From NCBI GenBank assembly GCA_030628805.1, contig DAOVQG010000031.1, forward strand, positions 1-24,512: DNA of 24,512 nucleotides, read 5' to 3'. This document shows positions 1 through 6,717 of the stretch, piece after piece. Both the position numbers and the translations under genes were made by a program. Source of the stretch: JAGMDK01 sp023128695 (GTDB lineage: Bacteria > Planctomycetota > Phycisphaerae > UBA1845 > Fen-1342). Position 1 is the stretch's first letter. Every line of letters begins with the position of its first letter. The notes beneath the pieces are model-generated. The model ran no database searches and had not been told where the DNA came from. It was given only the letters and a program-made list of their open reading frames with translations.

Positions 1-40
1 CACCGCTAAAGCGATGGGCCACCCAACCGGCCAAATGAAG

Positions 41-76
41 CGTGTAGCACGCTGGGCCGAGATTCCCATCTCGGCC
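41..76. repeat. REP-like hairpin upstream of xseA
   Basis: A TGTAG-prefixed stretch leads into a perfect inverted repeat with arms GGCCGAGAT and ATCTCGGCC around the loop TCCC (55-76). The same inner core, in the opposite orientation, occurs just after lpdA at 9356-9369. It belongs to the short hairpin family scattered through this window. It has no T-tract, so a role as a simple intrinsic terminator is doubtful. No gene was seen in 1-207. Confidence 0.6.
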
Positions 77-154
77 TCGGTGAGCCGCGGCTCGGCAGGA
101 GCCTCGCCCTCCCGGTCGGTGAGCCGCGGCTCGGCAGGAGCCTCGCCCTCCCGG
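77..154. repeat. 39-bp perfect tandem duplication
   Basis: Positions 77-115 and 116-154 are identical 39-bp units containing GAGCCGCGGCTCGG followed by CAGGAGCCTCGCCCTCCCGG. A related copy lies in reverse orientation at about 5151-5179, showing that this is a dispersed repeat and not only a local duplication. It sits directly upstream of xseA. Confidence 0.75.
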
Positions 155-207
155 CGGACTGGTAGAAACGACGTGCTCGAGTAGTCGCGGCAGCGTGGAG
201 AAGAGTT

Positions 208-1776
208 TTGCCGGAGCGACGACCATTTGATCCCAGCCGCATCCGCCGACCGGCACCCGAGCCGGGGGCCCCGCCCGCGGGTCCGAACATACTCAGCGTG
301 CGGCAGGTCAACGAGCTGATCCGCGGCGCGCTCGCGCGGTACGTACCGGCCACCCTGCATGTCCTCGGCGAGATCGGCGACCTCTCGCGCCCCGCCAGCG
401 GTCACCTCTACTTCAGCCTCAAGGACCCCGACAGCGAGTTGCGGTGCGTCATGTGGCGCAGCTCCGCGGCCCGTCTCAAGTTCGAGCCGGAAGTCGGTCT
501 GGAGGTCATCGCCAGCGGCGGGATCGAGCTCTACACGCCCCGCGGGACGGTACAGCTCATCGTGCGCAGACTCGAGCCGCGCGGCGTGGGGGCACTCGAG
601 ATTGCCTTTCGTCAGCTCAAGGAGCGCCTGGAGCGGGAGGGGCTGTTTGCCGCGAGCCGCAAAAGGCCGTTGCCGCGTATTCCCGAGCGGATCGCGGTCG
701 TGACGAGCCCGAGTGGCGCAGCCATTCGGGACATTCTGCAAACTGTCCGGCGGCGCTATCCGGCGTTAGAAATCCTTCTTTTTCCGGTCCGTGTTCAGGG
801 TGAGGGTGCCGCTGAGGAGATCGCGGCCGCTGTTGGTGCTCTCAACAAGCACGCCGAGGCGCTGGGCGGGATCGACGTGGCGATTGTGGGCCGGGGGGGC
901 GGTTCGCTCGAAGACTTGTGGCCGTTTAATGAAGAGGTTGTGGCCCGGGCCATCGCCGCCAGCCGCATCCCGATCGTCAGCGCGGTTGGGCACGAGGTGG
1001 ACGTGACGATCAGTGACTTGGTGGCCGATCTTCGTGCTCCCACGCCGACCGCCGCGGCCGAACTCGTCAGCCCCTCGCTGGCTGACTTGCTCGATTGGCT
1101 TGGCACCCAGACCACACGGGCCGCGCGGAGCGTTACACATGCGGTTCAACTGGCCCGGGCCGAACTCGAAGCCACGCTCGCCGCCGCCGCCCTGGCGCGA
1201 CCGCTGGCGCGTATAAACGAGCGTCGCCAACTCGTCGACGAGCTTCAACAACGCCTGCACGATTCGTTGACAGCTGCTTTTCGCCGAGGCAGTGAACGGC
1301 TCGCTGCCGCCGGGCTGACGCTGCTGCGTTTCAGGACCGGGGCTCGCTTTTCGGAGGCCCGCCGAGTGGTGGAGCAGCGCTTACACCGCTTCTTGCAGGC
1401 CTTAAATGCCATGGCGCTGTCCGGCGAACACCGTCTGGCGACAAGTCTGGCCGGACTGGAACGAGCCCAACCCGCTGGGCAACTAAAACGCTATGACGAG
1501 TACCTGCGGCACACTCCCGAGCGGCTGGCGGCGGCGGTGCGATTGGCCGTGGTTCCTCGTCGGCGGTTGCTGGACGCGCGCCTGCAAGCGCTCTCGGCGT
1601 GTGACCCGCGGCGGGTCTTGCAACGCGGCTATAGCATCACCCGCGACGCGCGCTCCCGGCAGGTGATCCGCTCGGTCCAGCAAATCCGTGACAAACTCCG
1701 CATTATTACCGAATTGGCGGACGGCGAATTCCACGCCACGGCCGACGACCCGAAGCAGCCGGGGCTGTTCGACTAA
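208..1776 (+). CDS. xseA: Exodeoxyribonuclease VII large subunit
   Basis: This is the large catalytic subunit of exonuclease VII, which degrades single-stranded DNA to oligonucleotides in both directions and acts in cytoplasmic DNA repair. The 522-residue product has an N-terminal OB-fold region (about residues 27-125, starting near NILSVRQVNELI). The catalytic core carries the family signatures VGRGGGSLEDLWPFNEE and SAVGHEVDVTISDLVADLRA, and a long helical C-terminus follows. It is somewhat longer than usual, with a Pro/Arg-rich N-terminal extension. The start chosen is TTG at 208, seven bases after GGAG. The small subunit gene xseB is not adjacent. The 3' end overlaps convergent ispH by 71 bp. 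Family identity is very clear; the exact start is less certain. Confidence 0.95.
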   Translation: MPERRPFDPSRIRRPAPEPGAPPAGPNILSVRQVNELIRGALARYVPATLHVLGEIGDLSRPASGHLYFSLKDPDSELRCVMWRSSAARLKFEPEVGLEVIASGGIELYTPRGTVQLIVRRLEPRGVGALEIAFRQLKERLEREGLFAASRKRPLPRIPERIAVVTSPSGAAIRDILQTVRRRYPALEILLFPVRVQGEGAAEEIAAAVGALNKHAEALGGIDVAIVGRGGGSLEDLWPFNEEVVARAIAASRIPIVSAVGHEVDVTISDLVADLRAPTPTAAAELVSPSLADLLDWLGTQTTRAARSVTHAVQLARAELEATLAAAALARPLARINERRQLVDELQQRLHDSLTAAFRRGSERLAAAGLTLLRFRTGARFSEARRVVEQRLHRFLQALNAMALSGEHRLATSLAGLERAQPAGQLKRYDEYLRHTPERLAAAVRLAVVPRRRLLDARLQALSACDPRRVLQRGYSITRDARSRQVIRSVQQIRDKLRIITELADGEFHATADDPKQPGLFD

Positions 1777-2695
1777 GATTGTGTAGTCGGGGGAGGGTGA
1801 AGACAACGCCCTCATCGGGCGCGTCGATTTCCTCGATGCGGTCGACGCCGTGCAACCTCAGGTACTCGAGCACGCCTTTGACGATGTCCTCCGGAGCGCT
1901 GGCCCCGGAGGTGACGCCGACGCACTGCACGCCTGCGAGCCAGGCATCGTCAATGTTATCGGGGCCGTCAATCAGGTAGGACGCTACTCTGCGGGCTCGG
2001 GCCACTTCCGTCAGTCGCCGAGAATTCGACGAATTCTGTGAGCCGACCACCAAGAGGAGATCGATACGCGGGCAAAGTGTCTTGACCGCGTTCTGGCGGT
2101 TCTGGGTGGCGTAACAAATGTCGTCGGAAGACGGCACTTCCAGATGTGGGAAGCGGGCCCGCAATAAATCCATGATCTCACGGGTGTCATCCTGGCTTAG
2201 AGTGGTCTGAGTGAGGATGACGCCTTTCTGGTCGGGCGCGAGTGTCAATCGTGCCACGTCGTCAGGACTCTTGACCAACACCGTTGCTTCCGGAGCCTGG
2301 CCCATCGTGCCGACGACCTCGTCGTGCCCGCGGTGTCCGATCAGGATGATCCGAGAGCCGCGTTTGACGTACCGCCGCACCTCGGTATGCACCTTCCGCA
2401 CCAGCGGGCAGGTGGCGTCGATCAGCCGCAGGCCCCGCCGTTGGGCGTCGGCGTAGACGTCGGGCGGCGAGCCGTGCGCGGAAAGAATCGTAACCGCGCC
2501 GGTCGGCACCTCGTCGAGTTCATCCACGAAGGTCGCCCCCAGGGCACGCAGCCGCTGGACGACGTGCCGGTTGTGGACGATCTCCTTGCGAACGTAGACC
2601 GGCGGCCCGTACTGTTCGAGGGCCAGCTCGACTGCTCGGATGGCCCGTTCCACACCGGCACAAAAACCCCGCGGCTTAGCCACGATGGCTCGCAT
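1706..2695 (-). CDS. ispH: 4-hydroxy-3-methylbut-2-enyl diphosphate reductase
   Basis: IspH (LytB) is the last enzyme of the MEP isoprenoid pathway. It reduces HMBPP to IPP and DMAPP with an oxygen-sensitive Fe-S cluster. The three cluster cysteines are visible: C12 (GFCAGV), C96 (DATCPLV) and C194 (DICYATQNRQ). Substrate-site residues are also present: H41 (VHNRH), H74 (SAHG), H124 and E126 (GHRGHDE), TQTTLS at 162-167, and S222/N224. The ATG at 2695 has a weak AGGG upstream. The family normally ends shortly after the EGVVFTLP segment. Here about 20 extra residues rich in Arg and Pro are read from the antisense strand of the xseA 3' end, so the convergent genes overlap over 1706-1776. Function is very likely intact. 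Confidence 0.96.
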   Translation of the reverse strand: MRAIVAKPRGFCAGVERAIRAVELALEQYGPPVYVRKEIVHNRHVVQRLRALGATFVDELDEVPTGAVTILSAHGSPPDVYADAQRRGLRLIDATCPLVRKVHTEVRRYVKRGSRIILIGHRGHDEVVGTMGQAPEATVLVKSPDDVARLTLAPDQKGVILTQTTLSQDDTREIMDLLRARFPHLEVPSSDDICYATQNRQNAVKTLCPRIDLLLVVGSQNSSNSRRLTEVARARRVASYLIDGPDNIDDAWLAGVQCVGVTSGASAPEDIVKGVLEYLRLHGVDRIEEIDAPDEGVVFTLPRLHNLSRTAPAASGRRPWRGIRRPPIR

Positions 2696-2719
2696 CGCAA
2701 ACCCTGGTCAACATCCAAA

Positions 2720-2745
2720 GAGCCGCGGGCTTCAGCCCGCGCGGT
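2720..2745. repeat. REP-like hairpin upstream of ispH
   Basis: GCCGCGGGCT-TCA-GCCCGCGCGG forms a short arm-loop-arm hairpin of the same type as those at 5174-5214. It lies between the ispH start and the octamer array, so it may fall in the ispH 5' leader. Confidence 0.5.
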
Positions 2746-2765
2746 CGTCCGCGACCCATTTCGGT

Positions 2766-2873
2766 CTTATCACCTTGTCACGTTCCCACGTTCCCATGTC
2801 CTCACGTTCCCACGTTCCCACGTTCCCACGTTCCCACGTTCCCACGTTCTCACGTTCCCACGTTCCCACGTTC
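2766..2873. repeat. Octamer tandem array (GTTCCCAC units)
   Basis: Thirteen consecutive 8-bp units run from 2766 to 2869, mostly GTTCCCAC with variants CTTATCAC, CTTGTCAC, GTCCTCAC and GTTCTCAC. Read on the minus strand, the units fit GT-NNN-AA-N, the same pattern as the array at 24305-24360. The array lies between the start of ispH and the stop of the phosphatase gene. Because 8 is not a multiple of 3, ORFs called through it are artefacts. Confidence 0.85.
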
Positions 2874-2889
2874 TTCAGCCCGCGACCTA

Positions 2890-3750
2890 CTACTCCACGC
2901 TGACAAACTTACGTATGCTCGCATCGAGCTGCTCCTGGGTGTACGTGCGGCTGAGGTCGATGGGGAGAAACACGCCGTGGGGGTGATCGCTGGCCAGGAT
3001 GAGCATGCGGCCCACGCGGAGATAGCCCATCTCTTGGGGCGTGTGGCCCACGATCAAGTGCTCGACGCCGAGCCGTTGCGCGAAAGCAGCGACCTCATCC
3101 GGGGTTTGAAAGCGTCCCCACACCAGCGCATAAGCCGGCCCGCCGGGCGCATAGTCCCCGTCCGTCGGCTCGCGGTCGAAGACCGACAGGTCGAATGATT
3201 CGACGAACAAGGGATCCGGCAGGCTGTGGGCGAGGAAAATGCCGTTGGCCGTGCGGGCCGCCAGCGGGAACGAGGCGATGAAGTCCTTGACAGCGGCGAG
3301 TACCTCTCCGGCGGCGGAACCATAGCGGTATTCGACGCCGCGGTCGAAATCCGCCAGCACATATCGCCCGCCCTTGGTGATCTCATGTCCCCGGAGTTGC
3401 GACAGCTCGTGGTTTGATTGCAGGAAGAAAATGTTGTCCGGGTATTCACACTTCCAGGCGGCCGCTCGCACCAGCAGGTCGATCGACAAGTCCAGCAAGC
3501 CGGGCGGATCAGGCTCGTAGTGAATGAGCTCGTGCAGGATCACGGAGCGTCCGGGGCTCTGCCGCAAGGCGCAAAAGTGTTGCAGCTTATCGAAGTTAGG
3601 CGTGTACCCGTGCATGTCGCCGGTCATCACGAGCTGCCCGGCCGAACCGAAGGTCAGCAGCGACCCGGAACGGTTTGGATCCTCGCGATTGAGGCGGGCT
3701 ACTTCTCGTAGCGTCTCGGCTGCCTTATGTCCGTCGCTCAGGTCTGTCAC
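2890..3750 (-). CDS. PPP/calcineurin-like metallophosphoesterase, divergent
   Basis: This is a 286-residue protein of the metallophosphoesterase superfamily, resembling PPP-type Ser/Thr phosphatases. Visible metal-site motifs in order are GDMHG (44-48), SNHE (112-115, in place of GNHE), LAHS (173-176) and GHTP (235-238). The second PPP motif, GDxVDRG, is not conserved: the aligned stretch reads LHELIHYE (72-79), so the bridging Asp appears to be replaced, possibly by E74. There is no signal peptide or membrane segment, so it is probably cytoplasmic. The start is GTG at 3750, preceded by GAGG at five bases. The substrate is unknown. Superfamily membership is well supported; protein phosphatase activity is only a possibility. 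Confidence 0.85.
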   Translation of the reverse strand: MTDLSDGHKAAETLREVARLNREDPNRSGSLLTFGSAGQLVMTGDMHGYTPNFDKLQHFCALRQSPGRSVILHELIHYEPDPPGLLDLSIDLLVRAAAWKCEYPDNIFFLQSNHELSQLRGHEITKGGRYVLADFDRGVEYRYGSAAGEVLAAVKDFIASFPLAARTANGIFLAHSLPDPLFVESFDLSVFDREPTDGDYAPGGPAYALVWGRFQTPDEVAAFAQRLGVEHLIVGHTPQEMGYLRVGRMLILASDHPHGVFLPIDLSRTYTQEQLDASIRKFVSVE

Positions 3751-3776
3751 ACCTTCCTCGCAAAACGGCTCTTACC

Positions 3777-3911
3777 AGTCCGCCGCAAAAGTCCTGTAGC
3801 GTTCGGGCTCCGTCCCGGACGTTGTCGTAGAGGAGCGTTTTCCCGTATTCTACGTCCGGGACAGAGCCCGGACGCTACATTTCCTGACCAGTAGGACTTT
3901 TGCGGCGGACT
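3777..3911. mobile_element. MITE-like nested inverted-repeat element, copy 1
   Basis: The 135-bp element has perfect 19-bp terminal inverted repeats: AGTCCGCCGCAAAAGTCCT at 3777-3795 and its complement at 3893-3911. Inside are two 28-bp near-perfect inverted arms (3795-3822 and 3852-3879), each carrying the TGTAGCG prefix and its own small hairpin (for example GTCCGGG-ACAGA-GCCCGGAC). A second copy of the design is at 5941-6128. It ends one base from the TAA stop of the XRE gene. It encodes no protein. A miniature transposable or REP-derived origin is inference; it could also act as a bidirectional terminator. Confidence 0.7.
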
Positions 3912-3912
3912 G

Positions 3913-4851
3913 TTACGCCGCCAGGGCCAAACGGAAAAGTGCCTCCAGCGACCACTGGACTTTTTCGTGTGCGACCCGCTCGACTTCGCCGTCCGCAAGC
4001 CGGCCGAGATGCACGATCCCATTCTCGCGTCCGAGCCAGATACGGCAACGGGCCGCGGGTTCGTCAGTGACCCGGCAAATGGCCGGCCGCCCGATTTTGG
4101 CCTCCGCCTCGGCGGTCACGACCGCCGCGTCGCCGGCTTGGAACATCGGCTGCATCGTATTATCCGCCAGCCGCACGCCGAAGGCACTCGGGAAGCAGCG
4201 CGCGATCTCGGCGTTGTGTATGCACCGGCAGGTGCGGCCGTCCGCCGTCCGTACGCTCACGAGCTCCACCCGTTGGCCCGCGTCGGGCGGGTACTCCAGG
4301 GCGGGTTCCAGAAGCTCGACCTGCTCACGGCTGAGCGGGGGCGTCCCATTCTCGAACGGGGCGAGCTCGTACTTCCCGGGACCGTCGGGCGTCGTCTCCG
4401 GCAAGGTCAGCGGCAGTTCGTTGAGCTCAAAGATGCGGATGAGGCTCTCCAACTTCGGCTCCGGCAGTACCGGCGCGGCCGTCTCGCGAGCTTCTTGTTC
4501 GCCTTGCATTAACAGGTCAAGGAAGGACTCCACCGCGGCGGCCAACTCCGGCTTTTTGTCGAGCAGGTTTGCCAAGCGGGCCAGCACGTCCCGATGCCGG
4601 CCGCGGGCGCCCGCGATGACGACGGTTCCCCGGGAAGCCACCCCGGTCAGCAACCACTGAAGGTCTTCGCCGGTCGCTTCGCAGATGCGTACCATCACCT
4701 CGCCGGGCGGCACTACGCCACGCTCGTAACGGGTGTACTCGTCGAGCGACAATCCGAGCCGGCGTGCAAAAAGAGCCTTGCCCTTGGGGCCGAAGTGACG
4801 GCGACGGAGTTCCTTCAGGCGTTGCGCTAAGGCTTGTTCGGGACTGCTCAC
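3913..4851 (-). CDS. XRE-family regulator with S24/LexA-like C-terminal domain
   Basis: This is a 312-residue DNA-binding regulator. Residues about 8-70 form an XRE-type helix-turn-helix (FARRLGLSLDEYTRYERG, then a second helix pair). A linker follows, and the C-terminal part around 224-246 (GVRLADNTMQPMFQAGDAAVV) matches the fold-defining SMxP-GD segment of S24/LexA-like repressors. The position of the catalytic Ser is NTM (T232), and no clear catalytic Lys follows, so self-cleavage is unlikely and a sensing or dimerisation role is more probable. The start is GTG at 4851, with AAGGAAG about eight bases upstream. Upstream paired AGGG/CCCT repeats may be its operator. Its targets are unknown; neighbouring genes give no phage context. 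Confidence 0.85.
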   Translation of the reverse strand: MSSPEQALAQRLKELRRRHFGPKGKALFARRLGLSLDEYTRYERGVVPPGEVMVRICEATGEDLQWLLTGVASRGTVVIAGARGRHRDVLARLANLLDKKPELAAAVESFLDLLMQGEQEARETAAPVLPEPKLESLIRIFELNELPLTLPETTPDGPGKYELAPFENGTPPLSREQVELLEPALEYPPDAGQRVELVSVRTADGRTCRCIHNAEIARCFPSAFGVRLADNTMQPMFQAGDAAVVTAEAEAKIGRPAICRVTDEPAARCRIWLGRENGIVHLGRLADGEVERVAHEKVQWSLEALFRLALAA

Positions 4852-4882
4852 GAATGCTCTTCCTTCCGGCGAACCCGGATAC

Positions 4883-4963
4883 AGTATAAATACAAAAGGC
4901 GGACAAGGCCCGCGCCGGATAGAAAGATTAGGGTCTTCACCCTATCCGTAAAGGGATAACCCT
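4883..4963 (-). promoter_or_regulatory. Possible promoter and operator of the XRE gene
   Basis: On the minus strand, TATACT (4883-4888) in an AT-rich patch could be a -10 box; no good -35 was found at normal spacing. Further upstream are two adjacent inverted repeats with the same arms: AGGG-TCTTCA-CCCT (about 4930-4943) and AGGG-ATAA-CCCT (4952-4963), plus TATCC/GGATA between them. Paired palindromes just upstream of an XRE regulator suggest autoregulation, but this is inference. Confidence 0.35.
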
Positions 4964-4967
4964 CACA

Positions 4968-5232
4968 GGTCGTTGCAAAAGTCCTGTGGCAGCCGGGCCC
5001 CGTACCGGCCGATCCACCGGCAAGATGCCGGTGCCACACAATGTAGCGGCCGGGCCCCGTACCGGCCGAACCACCGGCAAGATGCCGGTGCCACACCCGG
5101 CAAGATGCCGGTGCCACACAATGTAGCGGCCGGGCCCCGTACCGGCCGTGGGGAGGGCGAGGCTCCCGCCGAGCCGCGGACTTCAGTCCGCGCGGGCTAA
5201 AGCCCGCGGCTCTTCAATATAATGTAGCGGCC
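4968..5232. repeat. Mosaic of REP-like hairpins
   Basis: This noncoding stretch is built almost wholly from repeats. It starts with a partial copy of the TTGCAAAAGTCCTG end seen at 3777. Three copies of CACCGGC-AAGAT-GCCGGTG follow, flanked by GTGGCAC/GTGCCAC, interspersed with units of the type CGGCCGG-GCCCCGTA-CCGGCCG preceded by TGTAGC or TGGCAGC. Then come an inverted copy of the 77-154 repeat, the hairpins GCGGACT-TCA-GTCCGC and GCGGGCT-AAA-GCCCGC, and a truncated TGTAGCGGCCG unit. The last unit abuts the stop codon of the next gene (TCA at 5234). No gene is seen here. Confidence 0.85.
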
Positions 5233-5233
5233 G

Positions 5234-5923
5234 TCACGGTCCTCCCGGCAACGGTTCCAGCACGACATTGGCCTGGCCAGCGGATATTCTGAGATCAGCC
5301 ACGCGATATCGCCGCTTGCCGTTCGGCCAGATCCAATCATTCTGGAGAACGATGGTTCCGTCAGGGCCGGAATCGCGGATGACGTGATCCGCAATGGGCA
5401 TTTGGGCCATCCAGTCGGAAAGCCAACCGCGGGGGACCGGGAGCGCTCCAAGTCGGGCCGAGTCATAGTTGATACGTATCTCGTCAATGGTCACATCCAC
5501 CCGGAACGTTACCGAAATCACAGCTCGCAGGCCGTGTTGCTCCATCAAGGCCGCGATGCGGACGCCGTCATCAAGAAACGAGACCTGCGGATGTTGCAGT
5601 GGACCAAGGTCGATGGCCGCTTCGGGCCACATCTCGGCCCGGGCGACGATCCAACGATTCACCTGATCCTCTTGGAGTTGAAAATTGATGCGGCGACGTT
5701 CATTCAGAGCCGCGCCGATCCGGTCCAGCAGATTGACCAGCTCACGTTTGTCGTCCCGCAAGCGCGCCCGATCGATCGAGGCGGGGCGGTACCAGGTCGG
5801 GCGGCAAGTCGCCGCCAATCCCAGAGCGAGGGGTGTTGCCAAGACGAGTCCACACAGCGTCAGCCCGACTATCAGCCGGCGGGTACGTGCCGGGACCCGG
5901 CGTGTGGGCCGTTTGCGTGGCAT
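5234..5923 (-). CDS. Membrane-anchored protein of unknown function
   Basis: The 229-residue product is not assigned to a family with confidence. It has a basic N-terminus (MPRKRPTRRVPARTRR), then one hydrophobic helix at about 17-38, consistent with a signal anchor or uncleaved export signal. A soluble domain follows, beginning with a helical stretch (about 50-75, LVNLLDRIGAALNERRR) and the phrase INFQLQEDQVNRWI. Alternating hydrophobic strands follow (VRIAALMEQHGLRAVISVTFRV). This arrangement is reminiscent of small periplasmic beta-sheet lipid- or sterol-binding-like domains, but that is a guess. The ATG at 5923 has AAGGA six bases upstream. It stands alone between repeat elements. Codon use looks like its neighbours. 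Confidence 0.75.
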   Translation of the reverse strand: MPRKRPTRRVPARTRRLIVGLTLCGLVLATPLALGLAATCRPTWYRPASIDRARLRDDKRELVNLLDRIGAALNERRRINFQLQEDQVNRWIVARAEMWPEAAIDLGPLQHPQVSFLDDGVRIAALMEQHGLRAVISVTFRVDVTIDEIRINYDSARLGALPVPRGWLSDWMAQMPIADHVIRDSGPDGTIVLQNDWIWPNGKRRYRVADLRISAGQANVVLEPLPGGP

Positions 5924-5940
5924 GCAAGTCCTTGCTCAAC

Positions 5941-6128
5941 AGTCCGCCGCAGAAGTCCTGTAGCGGCCGGGCCCCGTACCGGCCGAGCCCTGTAGCGGCC
6001 GGGCCCCGTACCGGCCGTGGTTGCGAACGTGCATTTCCCCACGTTCTACGGCCGGTACGGAGCCCGGCCGCTACATTGCCCGCCCGGCCGCTACACTACC
6101 CGGCCGGCACCGACTTTTGAGGCGGAGT
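5941..6128. mobile_element. MITE-like nested inverted-repeat element, copy 2
   Basis: The left end AGTCCGCCGCAGAAGTC (5941-5957) pairs imperfectly with GACTTTTGAGGCGGAGT (6112-6128). Inside, TGTAGCGGCCGGGCC units (one tandemly doubled) face inverted ACGGCCGGTACGGAGCC units, repeating the nested layout of the 3777-3911 element but with a different inner arm sequence. It ends one base from the TGA stop of the FHA gene (6130), as copy 1 does next to the XRE gene. No coding capacity is seen. Confidence 0.65.
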
Positions 6129-6129
6129 G

Positions 6130-6588
6130 TCAGGGCATGTCGGCTTCGTCTTCGTCCGGTTCGTCCAGTGCGGAAATCGGGTCTTCCAAATCGAAATCGG
6201 CATCGGTAAGATCGAAGGTGTCTTCGTCGTCCGAGGGCCCGGCGGTGGGGGTAACGTCGGCCTCAATGGCACCTTTCTCCGGTTTTATGTCAGCCGGCTT
6301 GCCGTTGATCTGAACGATAAACGTGACCGGTCCGATCCGCAGGTGATCCCCCGGGACGAGCTCAGTCTCCGCGATCCGCTTGCCGTTCACGAACGTGCCG
6401 TTGGAGCTGCCGAGATCCTTGACTACCAGGCCCCTCTTCTCGATCAATAACTCGCAATGCCGGCGTGATACGTCCCGCGTCGGTATGCGCAGATGGCAAT
6501 CCTGCCGCCGCCCGAGGGTCATGACCTCCTCGGCCATTGGAAACTCACGCCGTTCTTCATCCTTAAACATCACCAAAACGACATTCAT
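6130..6588 (-). CDS. FHA-domain protein with acidic tail
   Basis: A small 152-residue cytoplasmic protein with one forkhead-associated domain, which binds phosphothreonine peptides in signalling. The FHA core residues are clear: G26-R27 (TLGRR), SRRH (41-44), and SSNGTFVN (61-68). After residue about 95 comes a low-complexity, strongly acidic C-terminal tail (118-152, many Asp/Glu). The ATG at 6588 is chosen because the FHA fold starts there and AGGA lies eight to nine bases upstream. The same frame stays open for another 333 codons antisense to hemW, but that extension is not homologous to FHA proteins and would overlap hemW completely. It is divergent from hemW. A Ser/Thr kinase partner is expected but none is nearby. 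Confidence 0.9.
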   Translation of the reverse strand: MNVVLVMFKDEERREFPMAEEVMTLGRRQDCHLRIPTRDVSRRHCELLIEKRGLVVKDLGSSNGTFVNGKRIAETELVPGDHLRIGPVTFIVQINGKPADIKPEKGAIEADVTPTAGPSDDEDTFDLTDADFDLEDPISALDEPDEDEADMP

Positions 6589-6717
6589 GCCAATCGTTCC
6601 TCGCTTAGCCGAAGCGCGGTCAGACCCTTTTTCCACGGCATTGCACCAACCCAGATCGCACCGCAGAGTATGATGCGGGTCATATGTGATCTGATATGCT
6701 ACGGGAAAGCCCAGGCG

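Noticed and set aside
2324..2986. Plus-strand open frame crossing ispH and the octamer array
   Set aside because: It is antisense to ispH and then repeats the octamer translation; it has no domain.
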